From WVYX01 sp039592335 (GTDB lineage: Bacteria; Gemmatimonadota; Gemmatimonadetes; Gemmatimonadales; GWC2-71-9): a stretch of DNA of 64,000 nt. The DNA is taken from positions 62,001 through 126,000 of the forward strand of contig JBDHBX010000007.1 of assembly GCA_039592335.1 (NCBI GenBank), read 5' to 3'. A program made the position numbers and the translations under genes. The notes under the pieces were generated by a model. It ran no database searches. It worked only from the letters and a program-made list of their open reading frames with translations, and was not told the DNA's origin. Of this stretch, positions 7,873 through 16,485 are shown in pieces (within the stretch, counting starts at the first letter, position 1; every line of letters begins with the position of its first letter).

Positions 7873-9744
7873 TCAGCTCCCCTGCCTCATGCGAATGCGC
7901 AGCTGCAATGTCTGTCCCGGTCGCAACGTCACCGTGGTGTCCACCGTGACGAAGCCGTTGCGCTCGAACCGCAGGGTGTGCGTCCCGGCGGCAAGCGTAT
8001 CGACCAGGCGTGTATTCGAGCCGTGGGCCGTGCCGTCGACGAACACGTTTGCCCACGGGCGGATCAGGACCTGGAGCACGCCCCGTTGTGGCTGGGCGGG
8101 CTGTTGTACGGGCTGGGGCGGCGGCAGGCGACGGCCGGTGTAGGGCACGGTCATCCGCTCCCCCGGGGTCACGTCCACCGTGAGGCGTACGGTCTCGTAG
8201 CCGCGCGCAGCCATGCGCAGCTCGTGCGCTCCTCCGCGCAGCTCGAACGTCGTCCCGCTGCGGGTGCGACCGTCGATATTGACGGAGCCGCCTCTGGGCA
8301 ACCCGCTGACGGTCACGCGTCCCGTGGTCGGTGGCGGCGGCGTCTCGACCCGAGGTGGCGCCGCCTCCGGTGTCGTGTCGGGGGCGGCCGCGACCGCCGC
8401 GGACGACTCGGCTACCGCGGCGCCGGGATCCTCCGGCTGGGTCGGCTGCGTCCCGCCGGCAGGTGGCTCTGTGACCGCGGACTGCTCGGCGGGAGCCTGG
8501 GCGGCCGTATCGGGCCCGCCGCCTCGGCTCATCAGGTAGATGGCACCTGCGCCGCCGCCGAGAATGACGAACCCCAGCGCGGCTCCCAACAGCACAGGGC
8601 TGATCTTGCGGCGTGGCCTGGGTTCCGCTGCCGTTGCGGCCACTGCCGGCCGCTGAGCGGGCGTGGGTGTCGCAGGGTGTGCGGGAATCGGCGTGGTGGC
8701 CAGGGAGGGATCGAACCCGGGTGGCGGGGTGGATGACGCCATCGAGGGCTCCGTGGGCACCACGACCGTGGCGACCTCGCTGACCTCGGACTCGGGCGTG
8801 GCCTTGCGCATCGCATCCACGAGCGCCCGCACCGACTCGAGACGCCGGTCCGGCTTCTTCTCCAGCGCCCTGTGCACCGCCCAGTAGACGTGGCGGGGCA
8901 GCCCCGGCATCACACTGTCCAGCGGCGGTGGCGCCACCATGCAGTGCTTGTGCAGGATCTCGATCGAGGAGTCGCCTTCGAAGGGCACCTGGCCCGAGAG
9001 CATGCGGTAGGCCATGACGCCTACCGAGTACTGGTCGGACGCGCCGCTCACCGGCCGCCCCATTCCCTGCTCGGGCGACATGTAGTACGGCGTGCCCACC
9101 ACCGATCCGGACGCCGTCAGCGTGCCCTCGGAGAAGGCCTTCGCGATCCCGAAGTCGGTAACCGTCACCCGGTCGCGCGAGTCGAGCATCACGTTGGCTG
9201 GCTTCATGTCGCGGTGCACCACACCGTGCTCGTGCGCGTAGTCCAGGGCCTCCGCCGCCTGATCGAGGATCGCGATGGTCTCCTCGACGGAGAGCCGCTC
9301 CCTCTCCTTCAGATACTCGTCGAGGGAATGCCCCTCCAGGTACTTCATCGCGTACCAGAAGATCTTGCCGCCGGATGCGATGCGGTAAATCGGGATGATG
9401 GCAGGGTGGTCGAGAGCCGCCGCGGTGCGGGCCTCACGCTTGAAGCGTTCGACCCCGTGCCCGAAGGTCAGCTCCGGCGGCAGGACCTTGATGGCGACCT
9501 TGCGGTGCAGGTGGATCTCGGTCGCGAGGTACACCACCGCCATGCCGCCGCGCCCGATGGGGCGCTCGACCTCGAACTCGCCTTCGGTGTCTTCGCGCAG
9601 CAGGGATTCGAGGTGCAGAAAGGAAGAGTCGTCCATCGACGCCGTAGCAGCGGCCTGCCCCTCGGCATCCGAAACCTCCGAGCCGCAGTTCGGACAGAAC
9701 CGGGCGGTGTCCGGAACCGGTGTGGAGCAGAAGGTACACTGCAT
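7873..9744 (-). CDS. Transmembrane Ser/Thr protein kinase with N-terminal zinc ribbon and two C-terminal PEGA domains
   Basis: 623 residues from ATG 9744. The upstream in-frame GTG-started extension is low-complexity and rejected. The start is a zinc ribbon (CTFC...CPNC, Cys 3, 6, 17, 20). The Hanks kinase domain is complete: GRGGMAVV glycine loop (about 64), VAIK lysine (about 86), HRDMKPAN catalytic loop (about 177), DFG (about 197) and SPE, so it should be active. A Pro/Ala-rich linker leads to one membrane helix (VLLGAALGFVILGGGAGAIYL), then two extracytoplasmic PEGA domains (GSVNIDG, ANVFVDG). It is the first gene of a three-gene unit with a pseudo-protease and an RCC1 lipoprotein, suggesting that outside binding is relayed to cytoplasmic phosphorylation. 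Confidence 0.93.
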   Translation of the reverse strand: MQCTFCSTPVPDTARFCPNCGSEVSDAEGQAAATASMDDSSFLHLESLLREDTEGEFEVERPIGRGGMAVVYLATEIHLHRKVAIKVLPPELTFGHGVERFKREARTAAALDHPAIIPIYRIASGGKIFWYAMKYLEGHSLDEYLKERERLSVEETIAILDQAAEALDYAHEHGVVHRDMKPANVMLDSRDRVTVTDFGIAKAFSEGTLTASGSVVGTPYYMSPEQGMGRPVSGASDQYSVGVMAYRMLSGQVPFEGDSSIEILHKHCMVAPPPLDSVMPGLPRHVYWAVHRALEKKPDRRLESVRALVDAMRKATPESEVSEVATVVVPTEPSMASSTPPPGFDPSLATTPIPAHPATPTPAQRPAVAATAAEPRPRRKISPVLLGAALGFVILGGGAGAIYLMSRGGGPDTAAQAPAEQSAVTEPPAGGTQPTQPEDPGAAVAESSAAVAAAPDTTPEAAPPRVETPPPPTTGRVTVSGLPRGGSVNIDGRTRSGTTFELRGGAHELRMAARGYETVRLTVDVTPGERMTVPYTGRRLPPPQPVQQPAQPQRGVLQVLIRPWANVFVDGTAHGSNTRLVDTLAAGTHTLRFERNGFVTVDTTVTLRPGQTLQLRIRMRQGS

Positions 9745-9901
9745 ACGAACGCCCCCTCTCCCCCCCTCAGCGGCACGAGGAGCGGCTCCCTGCGCGGATG
9801 CCCACCTCGAACTTGGGCTTCCCCAGGGCACGCGTCAACATGAAGGAGGGACTCCCGTTTCGGAGAAAATACGATTCGGGGGGCACCCCGGCCAGCGGTG
9901 A

Positions 9902-10390
9902 CTACTCCGCAGCCTCCGAGCCGGGCTCCCGGAGAATGCTGCCGGACTGCCGCGCCTGGCGCAGCTGGCGCAGGTCCTTCTTGGCGAGGCGTGCCTTGCG
10001 TCCGAAGTAGAAGAACGGCACCAGGGACAGCCCACCCGCGCTGCTCGCCACCAGTACCTTGGCGAGCTCGAACGACTCTGCCCCCGCCGTCAGCCAGGCC
10101 ACGGCGACCCCGGCTGCAATGAACACCCCACCGAAGCTGTCCCGCAGGTAGGCCATGTCGCGCCGGTAGACGTTGAGCCGCCGCTCCGCGTCGGTCTCGA
10201 TCGCGCCGGCGGCCAGCAACGTGCCGTCGGTGGCGTACATCGCGCCGCACTGGAGACACACGCTGAGGGGGCCCGTGAACAAACTGCGCCACCCCAATCC
10301 CCAATAGCGGGTCCAGCGCAGCCGCCGCACCGGTTTGCGCAGGATCTCCAGCCCGTGACCGCAGCGGTCGCAGCGTTTCAGGGTCGCCAT
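9902..10390 (-). CDS. Hypothetical membrane protein with zinc-ribbon N-terminus
   Basis: 162 residues. CDRCGHGLEIL near the N-terminus and CLQCG about 35 residues later form a four-cysteine zinc-binding pair. Two hydrophobic helices follow (VFIAAGVAVAWLTAGA and KVLVASSAGGLSLVPFFYF), then a basic, Arg-rich tail. I do not recognise a named family. The gene sits alone between the aminotransferase and the kinase operon, with 157 nt upstream of the kinase start in which I see no convincing promoter. Confidence 0.6.
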   Translation of the reverse strand: MATLKRCDRCGHGLEILRKPVRRLRWTRYWGLGWRSLFTGPLSVCLQCGAMYATDGTLLAAGAIETDAERRLNVYRRDMAYLRDSFGGVFIAAGVAVAWLTAGAESFELAKVLVASSAGGLSLVPFFYFGRKARLAKKDLRQLRQARQSGSILREPGSEAAE

Positions 10391-10430
10391 GGTGTGATAC
10401 TACGCGCGGATCCGCACCTCGGTTACACCA

Positions 10431-11273
10431 TCACGGGGTGCGGGCGTGGAAGTGCTTCAGGAGCTTGCGCGCCACGGGCCCCGGTTTCCCATCCCCCACC
10501 GGCCGGCCGTCGATCTGCACAATGGGCATGATCTCCATGGTAGTACCCGTGAGGAACAGCTCGTCGGCCGCGTGGAGCTCACGCAACATGAGGGGCTCCT
10601 CGGCCATGGGGATTCCCTGCTCGGCGCAGATCTCGAGCGCCGCCTGCCGCGTGATGCTCGGCAGGATGTAGTTGCTGCGGGGTGCCGTGCGCACCACACG
10701 CTCGATCACGCCGAAGAAGCTGGTGTGGGTGCCCTCGAGGGCCACCCCGTCACGAACCAGCACGGCCTCCTGCGCGCCCGCCTCCACGGCATCCTGAAAC
10801 GCCATGCAGTTGGGCAGGAGCGCCACCGACTTGATGTCGCAGCGCGTCCAGCGGTGATCGGGTGCCGTGATCACCGCGACGCCCGTCTCGGGATCGCCCT
10901 TGGCCTTGAACGGCATCGCCGTGGCATACACGGTGGGCGGGACCGGTGGATCGGGGAACCCGTGCCCACGTATGGCCGCCCCGCGGGTGATCTGGACATA
11001 CACCAGCGCGTCGCCCTTCTCGAGCCCGTTGCGCCGCAACAGCTCCTGAGCAACGTCGGCCAACCCGGCCACGTCCGCGCCCTCGATGCGCAGGGCGCGC
11101 AGCCCGTTGGTCATCCGCTGCAGGTGGGGCTGCATGGCATAGAACTGCCCACCGTAGGCGCGGATCACCTCATAGACGCCGTCGGCGAACAGGAAACCCC
11201 GGTCATCCGGGGAGAGACGCGCCTCGTCCTTGGGGAGGTAGGAGCCGTTGAGATACACCGTCGTGGTCGTCAT
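10431..11273 (-). CDS. dat: D-amino-acid aminotransferase (class IV PLP aminotransferase)
   Basis: 280 residues, the usual length of D-alanine transaminase. N-terminal YLNGSYLPKDEARLSPDDRGFLFADGVYEVIR is the class IV opening. The PLP lysine is in RCDIKSVALLPN. LEGTHTSFFGV and LTGTTMEIMPI match the cofactor-phosphate and substrate regions. The RGFLFADGVYEVIR and RGxGF patterns favour D-alanine transaminase over branched-chain aminotransferase, which is usually longer. The reaction would be D-alanine + 2-oxoglutarate to pyruvate + D-glutamate, feeding peptidoglycan. The gene starts 3 nt after the upstream gene's stop. 4-amino-4-deoxychorismate lyase is a less likely alternative. Confidence 0.85.
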   Translation of the reverse strand: MTTTTVYLNGSYLPKDEARLSPDDRGFLFADGVYEVIRAYGGQFYAMQPHLQRMTNGLRALRIEGADVAGLADVAQELLRRNGLEKGDALVYVQITRGAAIRGHGFPDPPVPPTVYATAMPFKAKGDPETGVAVITAPDHRWTRCDIKSVALLPNCMAFQDAVEAGAQEAVLVRDGVALEGTHTSFFGVIERVVRTAPRSNYILPSITRQAALEICAEQGIPMAEEPLMLRELHAADELFLTGTTMEIMPIVQIDGRPVGDGKPGPVARKLLKHFHARTP

Positions 11274-11276
11274 GCC

Positions 11277-11912
11277 TCAGATCCAGTGCTTGCGCCCCCG
11301 CGTGAACGGTGTGTCACGAGGATCGTGGGTCTCGATGAACTCCCGATACCGCTTTCGCAATCGAATATAACGCCGGTAGCTGGTGCGCATCGGCCGGTGC
11401 GGCGCGTCGATGAGGACCCGTACCACCTTCCATACGTTGCGCTCGGAGAAGCGCCAGTCGTACGCACCCAGGTCGCGCAGATCCACCAACGCGAAGCCCG
11501 TGATTCGTCCGGTGAGGTCGATGTAGGGCTCGTAGTAGCTCCGCGCCAGCGCCTCCACCGTGCGAAACACCGGCTTGCGACCCCACAGACCCGCGTCGCG
11601 CGAGCCGGCGACCGCCCCCCACCGTCCGTGGCTGCGGAACGCAAAGAGCACATGGTCCAGGTCATCCCGCGACTCGAGGTCGAGCAGCAGGGGCGGGTAG
11701 CCGTGCTGCTCCATCACCGTGGCGGCGGCGAGGGCAGCCTCCAGACAATGAGCCTCACCCGACCGCACCACACCGCGGAACGTGCGCAGGGTCTCGCCGT
11801 CGCGCTCCCAGTTGTAGTCGAGGGACTTGAGCCAGCGTTGGGTGAGCAGGGGGCTACGGCAGCGTGCCACGACACGACGCTCCGCCGAGGTCAGTCGGTG
11901 GTCCCGCCTCAC
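11277..11912 (-). CDS. Hypothetical protein, possibly transglutaminase-like
   Basis: 211 residues from a GTG start at 11912. The segment SGEAHCLEAALAAATVMEQHGY, followed about 20 residues later by DDLDHVLFAF, resembles the Cys and His of transglutaminase-like folds; the Asp partner may be in LVDLRDLGAYDWR. The C-terminus is very basic with RSYRRYIRLRKRYREF-type helix content. It lies 31 nt downstream of the DUF423 gene and 3 nt upstream of dat, so it is co-transcribed. Function is unknown and the fold assignment is only pattern-based. Confidence 0.6.
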   Translation of the reverse strand: MRRDHRLTSAERRVVARCRSPLLTQRWLKSLDYNWERDGETLRTFRGVVRSGEAHCLEAALAAATVMEQHGYPPLLLDLESRDDLDHVLFAFRSHGRWGAVAGSRDAGLWGRKPVFRTVEALARSYYEPYIDLTGRITGFALVDLRDLGAYDWRFSERNVWKVVRVLIDAPHRPMRTSYRRYIRLRKRYREFIETHDPRDTPFTRGRKHWI

Positions 11913-11943
11913 GAGCGCTGCATTCCCCCGTGTGCGCCGAGAT

Positions 11944-12324
11944 TCAGCGGGACTCGGCGAGGGCGCCCCAGATGAACGCGATCCATCCGAGCAGGAAGCA
12001 GAGACCGCCCACCGGCGTGACAGCTCCCCACCAACGCGCGCCGGTCAGCGCGAGCAGGTAGAGGCTGCCGGAGAACACCAGGATGCCCGCCGTGAAGAGC
12101 CAGCCAGCCCAGAGGGTCTGGGCGGTGGCCCATCGCCCGTAGGCGAACGCCGCCGCCAGAATGGCCAGGGCGTGGTACATCTGGTACCGCGCTCCGGTCT
12201 CGAACAGCGGGAGGAGGTCGGGTGCCAGGCGGGCACGCAGCGCGTGCGCCCCGAACGCCCCGAGCGCCACGGCGATCAGGGCCGCCACGCCCCCGATCGC
12301 CGCGAGCAAGCGCTCCGAGGTCAT
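11944..12324 (-). CDS. DUF423 family small membrane protein
   Basis: 126 residues with four predicted membrane helices. The pattern MTSERLLAAIGGVAALIAVALGAFGAHALR, YQMYHALAIL, GWLFTAGILVFSGSLYLLAL and PVGGLCFLLGWIAF is the DUF423 (YgdD) signature with the conserved GAFGAHAL and YHALA motifs. Its ATG overlaps the stop of the DUF2007 gene by 4 nt (ATGA). Biochemical function is unknown for the family. Confidence 0.88.
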   Translation of the reverse strand: MTSERLLAAIGGVAALIAVALGAFGAHALRARLAPDLLPLFETGARYQMYHALAILAAAFAYGRWATAQTLWAGWLFTAGILVFSGSLYLLALTGARWWGAVTPVGGLCFLLGWIAFIWGALAESR

Positions 12325-12557
12325 GCTCCTTCGTCCCCGGTCGCGCCGGCGTCCTGCAGGATCTGCCGCGCCTGCCCCTCATCCTGAGGGCGCACCAGAA
12401 TGGTCGTGCCGCCGGGCCCGGGCCCCAGTTGGGCCCCCTCGCGGGACTGGATCACGTACGGGACATCCGCGCCGAGCAGCAATCCCGCCGCCGTTTCGGC
12501 CTCGGCACGCGTCCGGAAGTTCGCCACCGCGACCAACTGTTCTTCTTCGTGGGTCAT
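12321..12557 (-). CDS. DUF2007-like small protein (putative signal-transducing PII-like fold)
   Basis: 78 residues. FRTRAEAETAAGLLLGADVPYVIQS followed by ILVRPQDEGQARQILQDA is the short alpha/beta layout of DUF2007 proteins. There is no membrane segment and no cysteine. It is 22 nt downstream of the DASS transporter and overlaps the DUF423 start. Role unknown. Confidence 0.7.
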   Translation of the reverse strand: MTHEEEQLVAVANFRTRAEAETAAGLLLGADVPYVIQSREGAQLGPGPGGTTILVRPQDEGQARQILQDAGATGDEGA

Positions 12558-12579
12558 GGTTCGTCGCCCGTGGTAGAGG

Positions 12580-14004
12580 TCAGAGAAGAGTCCACAGCGT
12601 CACCGCGATCGTCGTGATCGCGATCGACAGGAAGTTCAAGCCGATCCCCGCCCGCGCCATCTCGGCAGGGCGGATCCAACCGCTGCCGTACACGATCGCG
12701 TTCGGCGGCGTCGCCACCGGGAGCATGAACGCCATCGAGGACGCAATCGCCGCAGTCGCCATGAGGGGCAGCGCCGGCAGCCCGAGACCGTCGGCGACGC
12801 CCGCCATGAGCGGCATGCCGAGCGCCGACGTGGCCGTGTTGCTCGTGAGCTCGGTGAGGAACACGAAGATCGTCGCGGTCACGAGTACTACGACCGGCAT
12901 GGGTACGCCACGCAGTGCAATCAGGCGGCTGCCGATCCACTCCGTGAGGCCGCTCGACCCGAAGGCGCCGGCCAGGGCGAGGCCACCCCCGAACAGGAGC
13001 AAGATGCCCCACGGCACCTTGCTGGCAGACTCCCAGTCGAGCGCCACCCGGTGCCTGCTGTTCCTGAGCGGTACCACGAAGAGCACGAGCGCGGCAGCAA
13101 TGGCGATCGCCGCATCGGAGATCCCGGGCAGCACATCGGTGAGACCGGGAATACGCACGCTGCCGATCGTCTTGGGCGTGCGCATCACCCACGCCACCGC
13201 CGTGAGTGCCAACACGCCCAGCACGAAGCGCTCACCCCCGGAGAGGCGCCCCAGCGACTGCTCCTCCTGCGCCAGCGACCGAGCGAGGCCCGGCACCGCG
13301 CCGCGAACCCGGAACATCGTGACCAGCAGGAGCCAGCACCCGACCAGCATCGCCACCGAGATCGGGAGTCCGATCGCCATCCACCCGGCGAAGCTCACCT
13401 CCTCACCCAGCAACTCCCTCGCCGCGCCGGCGAAGATGGCGTTGGGAGGCGTGCCGATGAGCGTGGCAACGCCCCCAATGGAGGCCGCGTATGCGATTCC
13501 CAGAAAGAGCGCCACCTGGAACCCACGCCCCCCGGAATTCGCCGGATGGCCCACCACCGCCATGGCGATGGGCAGCATCATGATCGTGGTCGCGGTGTTG
13601 GAGACCCACATGCTGGCGACGGCAGAGGCGAGCATGAACGCCGCCACGACCCTGGGAGCATCGGTCCCAACCATCCGTACCGTCGCGAGCGCAAAGCGCT
13701 TGTGCAGGTCCCACCGCTCGGTCGTGGCCGCCAGGAAGAAGCCACCGAGGAAGAGGAAGATGATGGGATCCGCATAGGACCGCGTCACCTCGCCCACGGG
13801 TCGCACCCCCACCAGCGGCAGGATCACGATGGGGAGCAGGGCGGTCGCCTCGAGTGGCACCACGGCGGTGAGCCACCAGGAGGCCATCCACGCCGCAAGA
13901 CCGGCGACGCGCCAGGCGGCCTCGGGCATCGCGGCGGGCGCCGGCAGCGCCACCGCGAGCAGGAACAGGCTGGGCCCCAGGAACAGGATGACGCGTCGTG
14001 TCAT
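12580..14004 (-). CDS. DASS (SLC13) family sodium:anion symporter
   Basis: 474 residues, about 11 hydrophobic segments, usual for divalent anion:Na+ symporters. Both carboxylate/sodium motifs are present: SNTATTIMMLPIAMAV with IGTPPNAIFAG in the first half, and TSNTATSALGMPLMAG with ATPPNAIVYGSGW in the second. The likely substrates are dicarboxylates; sulfate or phosphate cannot be excluded. The start overlaps the amidohydrolase stop by 4 nt, so it belongs to the catabolic operon and could import an acidic substrate for it. Confidence 0.88.
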   Translation of the reverse strand: MTRRVILFLGPSLFLLAVALPAPAAMPEAAWRVAGLAAWMASWWLTAVVPLEATALLPIVILPLVGVRPVGEVTRSYADPIIFLFLGGFFLAATTERWDLHKRFALATVRMVGTDAPRVVAAFMLASAVASMWVSNTATTIMMLPIAMAVVGHPANSGGRGFQVALFLGIAYAASIGGVATLIGTPPNAIFAGAARELLGEEVSFAGWMAIGLPISVAMLVGCWLLLVTMFRVRGAVPGLARSLAQEEQSLGRLSGGERFVLGVLALTAVAWVMRTPKTIGSVRIPGLTDVLPGISDAAIAIAAALVLFVVPLRNSRHRVALDWESASKVPWGILLLFGGGLALAGAFGSSGLTEWIGSRLIALRGVPMPVVVLVTATIFVFLTELTSNTATSALGMPLMAGVADGLGLPALPLMATAAIASSMAFMLPVATPPNAIVYGSGWIRPAEMARAGIGLNFLSIAITTIAVTLWTLL

Positions 14005-14870
14005 CGTTGCGGGAACAGCGCCAGCGGCGTGTGCCGCGTGATCGCGTCCTTGAGCTCCTCGTCGAGGGGTAGGGAAAGAAACTGATCCAGGTTCTCGCGC
14101 AGATCACGCACGCCCGGGCTGGGCCAGTCGGTCCCCCAGATCACGCGGTTCCCGACCTCCGCAAGGCGCGGGAAGTAATGCAATAGCCGTTTGGGCGGGA
14201 TGCCCGACAACTCCAGGTACACGTTGCCGTGCCGCCGCAGGATGAAGAACGCCTCGTCCATCCACAGCGGGCGGCCGCCGTGCGCCATGATGATGGTGAG
14301 GTCGGGGAAGTCGAGGGCCACGTCGTCCAGCTCCATGGGCCGGCCGTACTTGCACCGCGCGCCGGGGAAGATGCTGGTCCCGGTATGCACCAGGACGGGC
14401 AAGCCGCGCTCCTCACAGCGCCGGTAGATGCGTCCCAACGTCTCCAGCCCCATGGTATAGGCGTTGGCGGGAAAGACCTGATGCGGTGGGTGGATCTTGA
14501 GGCAGCGGATCCCCAGCCGCAGCAGCTCCTCCACCTGGCCCTCGGGATCGGACGTGAACCGCGGGTGCACGCCGCCAAAGGGCAGCAGCCGGTCGGGCGC
14601 CGCCTCCGCATAGCGGGCCGCGAACTCGTTGGTGGAATCGGTGAACCCCATGAGATCGGGGCTGGGGTAGTTGATGAGCCCCACCCGCCAGATGCCCGAC
14701 TGGTCGAGAATCTCCAGCAGCGCCTGCGGGTCGTCCATCAGCGCGAGGAGCCACTCCCAGTGGTCCTCCTTGCCGCGACGCATGACGTCCGCCACCGACG
14801 GCTTGAGATCGCGCCAGGGCTGGATGTGGACGTGGGCGTCCGTGACGCCGGGACGCTCGGAGCCGCTCAC
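14001..14870 (-). CDS. Amidohydrolase-2 family metal-dependent hydrolase or decarboxylase
   Basis: 289 residues. The N-terminal metal motif TDAHVHIQPW (HxH), the Lys in CLKIHPP, the His in PVLVHTG and in IIMAHGG, and the late Asp in IWGTDWPSPG give the full ligand set of the ACMSD/amidohydrolase-2 TIM barrel. It could be a decarboxylase of an aromatic-derived acid or a lactone hydrolase; the sequence does not settle this. It overlaps the crotonase stop and the DASS start by 4 nt each, placing it inside the phenylacetate-type operon. Confidence 0.82.
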   Translation of the reverse strand: MSGSERPGVTDAHVHIQPWRDLKPSVADVMRRGKEDHWEWLLALMDDPQALLEILDQSGIWRVGLINYPSPDLMGFTDSTNEFAARYAEAAPDRLLPFGGVHPRFTSDPEGQVEELLRLGIRCLKIHPPHQVFPANAYTMGLETLGRIYRRCEERGLPVLVHTGTSIFPGARCKYGRPMELDDVALDFPDLTIIMAHGGRPLWMDEAFFILRRHGNVYLELSGIPPKRLLHYFPRLAEVGNRVIWGTDWPSPGVRDLRENLDQFLSLPLDEELKDAITRHTPLALFPQR

Positions 14871-15649
14871 CGGCCCTTGAAGTCCGGTTCCCGCTTCTCC
14901 AGGAACGCCTTGACGCCCTCTTCCTTGTCCTCCGAGGAGAAGGCGAGGCCGAAGTACGTCGTCTCGAAGCGCACGCCTTCGTCCAGCGGCATCCGAGTGC
15001 TGGCGCGCACGGCGTCCTTGATGAACTCCAGCGCCACCGGGCTCTTCTTGGCGATCTCGCTGGCCAGCTCCTGCACCCTCTCGTGCAGCTGGTCGTGCGG
15101 CACGACCTCGTCGACCAGACCCATGCGCAGCGCTTCATCCGCCTTTACCAGCTGCCCCGTATAGAGGAGCTTGTAGGCGTTGCCCAGGCCGACGAGCCGG
15201 GGCAGGCGCTGGGTGCCGCCGCCGCCGGGCAGGATCCCCAACGTGATCTCCGGCTGGCCCAGCTTCGCCTTGTCGGAGGCGATGCGAATGTCGCAGGCCA
15301 TGGCCAACTCGCATCCTCCGCCCAACGCAAACCCGTTGACCGCCGCGATGATCGGCTTGGGCAGCTTCTCCGGCGCCTCGAAGATCCCGAACGCCTTGGT
15401 GACGTGGAACTGATCTACGCCAGTGCGACCTTTGAACTCGGCAATGTCGGCACCGGCCACAAACGCCTTGTCGCCCGCGCCCCGCACGACCACGACCCGG
15501 ACGTCGTCATTCCCCGCGAGCTCCTGGAGCGCCTGCACGAACTGCTCGCGCACGGCCTTGTTGAGGGCGTTCAGCTTGTCCGGCCGGTTGATGGTGACGG
15601 TGGCAATGCGGTCGGCGATATCGACTAGGACGACTTTTTCCTTGGCCAT
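14867..15649 (-). CDS. paaF: Enoyl-CoA hydratase (crotonase family, PaaF-like)
   Basis: 260 residues. RPDKLNALN, the oxyanion-hole region FVAGADIAEFKG, and both catalytic glutamates in GGGCELAMACDIR and GQPEITLGILPGGGGTQRLPR support an active syn-hydratase. DFKGR-type C-terminus is standard. It would hydrate 2,3-dehydroadipyl-CoA or crotonyl-CoA. The start overlaps the dehydrogenase gene by 25 nt. Crotonases of this kind are interchangeable by sequence, so the symbol rests on context. Confidence 0.85.
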   Translation of the reverse strand: MAKEKVVLVDIADRIATVTINRPDKLNALNKAVREQFVQALQELAGNDDVRVVVVRGAGDKAFVAGADIAEFKGRTGVDQFHVTKAFGIFEAPEKLPKPIIAAVNGFALGGGCELAMACDIRIASDKAKLGQPEITLGILPGGGGTQRLPRLVGLGNAYKLLYTGQLVKADEALRMGLVDEVVPHDQLHERVQELASEIAKKSPVALEFIKDAVRASTRMPLDEGVRFETTYFGLAFSSEDKEEGVKAFLEKREPDFKGR

Positions 15650-16485
15650 TCGTAGAACCCCTTCCCGGTTTTCTTCCCCAGGTCACCTGCCTGAACCTTG
15701 TGACGCAGGATGGCCGGCGGCGCGAACCGAGCGTCGCCGAGCTCCCGGTGCAAATAATCGGCAATCGCCAGCCTTACGTCGAGGCCGACCAGGTCGCTCA
15801 CCTCGAGCGGTCCCATGGGGTGACCGTAACCGAGCATCATCGCTTTGTCGATGTCGGCGGGGCTGGCGACCTCCTCCTCCACCATCCGCATCGCCTCGAG
15901 ACCGAGCGCCACACCGAGCCGCGACGACGCGAACCCTGGACTGTCCCGCACCTCGATGGGGTCCTTGCCCATCTGGCGCGCCACCGTGCGCGCCGTGTCG
16001 AGCGCCGCGGGGGAGGTGCCGGGGTGCACCACGAGCTCGACCAGCTTCATGATGTGTACGGGGTTGAAGAAGTGCATTCCCAGCACGCGTTCCGGATGCT
16101 CGGTGGCCTCGGCGATGCGGGTCACCGAGAGGGACGAGGTGTTGGTGGCCAGCACGGCTTCCGGTGCGACCAGGGGGTCGAGGCGGCCGAACAGCTCGCG
16201 CTTCAGCTCGAGATCCTCCACGATCGCCTCGATAACCAGGTCGGCGCCGCGCGCCGCGGCATCCCCGTCCTGCTCGAGGACGATCCGGGCCAGTGCCGCG
16301 TCACGCTGCTCGGGGGTGAGCTTGCCGCGCTGCACCCCGCCCTCGAGGTTCGTGACGATCCGGTCGCGCGCCGGCTCGAGCGCCTCGGCGCGCGCATCGG
16401 TGAGGCGAATATCGTACCCGGCGAGTGCCCCCATCTGCGCGATGCCGTGCCCCATCGCGCCGGCACCGACGACGGCCAGCTTCAT
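15625..16485 (-). CDS. paaH: 3-hydroxyacyl-CoA dehydrogenase (PaaH/Hbd-like)
   Basis: 286 residues from ATG 16485, which overlaps the GDPD stop; an upstream in-frame extension is a shadow of the GDPD gene. Rossmann motif VVGAGAMGHGIAQ, catalytic LGMHFFNPVHIMKLVELV (His, then Glu), NTSSLSVT and the C-terminal dimer domain GYGHPMGPLEVSDLVGLD are all typical of short-form 3-hydroxybutyryl-CoA dehydrogenases. In this operon it would oxidise 3-hydroxyadipyl-CoA with NAD+. Confidence 0.9.
   Translation of the reverse strand: MKLAVVGAGAMGHGIAQMGALAGYDIRLTDARAEALEPARDRIVTNLEGGVQRGKLTPEQRDAALARIVLEQDGDAAARGADLVIEAIVEDLELKRELFGRLDPLVAPEAVLATNTSSLSVTRIAEATEHPERVLGMHFFNPVHIMKLVELVVHPGTSPAALDTARTVARQMGKDPIEVRDSPGFASSRLGVALGLEAMRMVEEEVASPADIDKAMMLGYGHPMGPLEVSDLVGLDVRLAIADYLHRELGDARFAPPAILRHKVQAGDLGKKTGKGFYEWPRKKSS

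Noticed and set aside
8872..9843. Long plus-strand open frame (323 codons) opposite the kinase gene
   Set aside because: It lies entirely antisense to a convincing kinase and has no recognisable motif; high GC makes such frames common.
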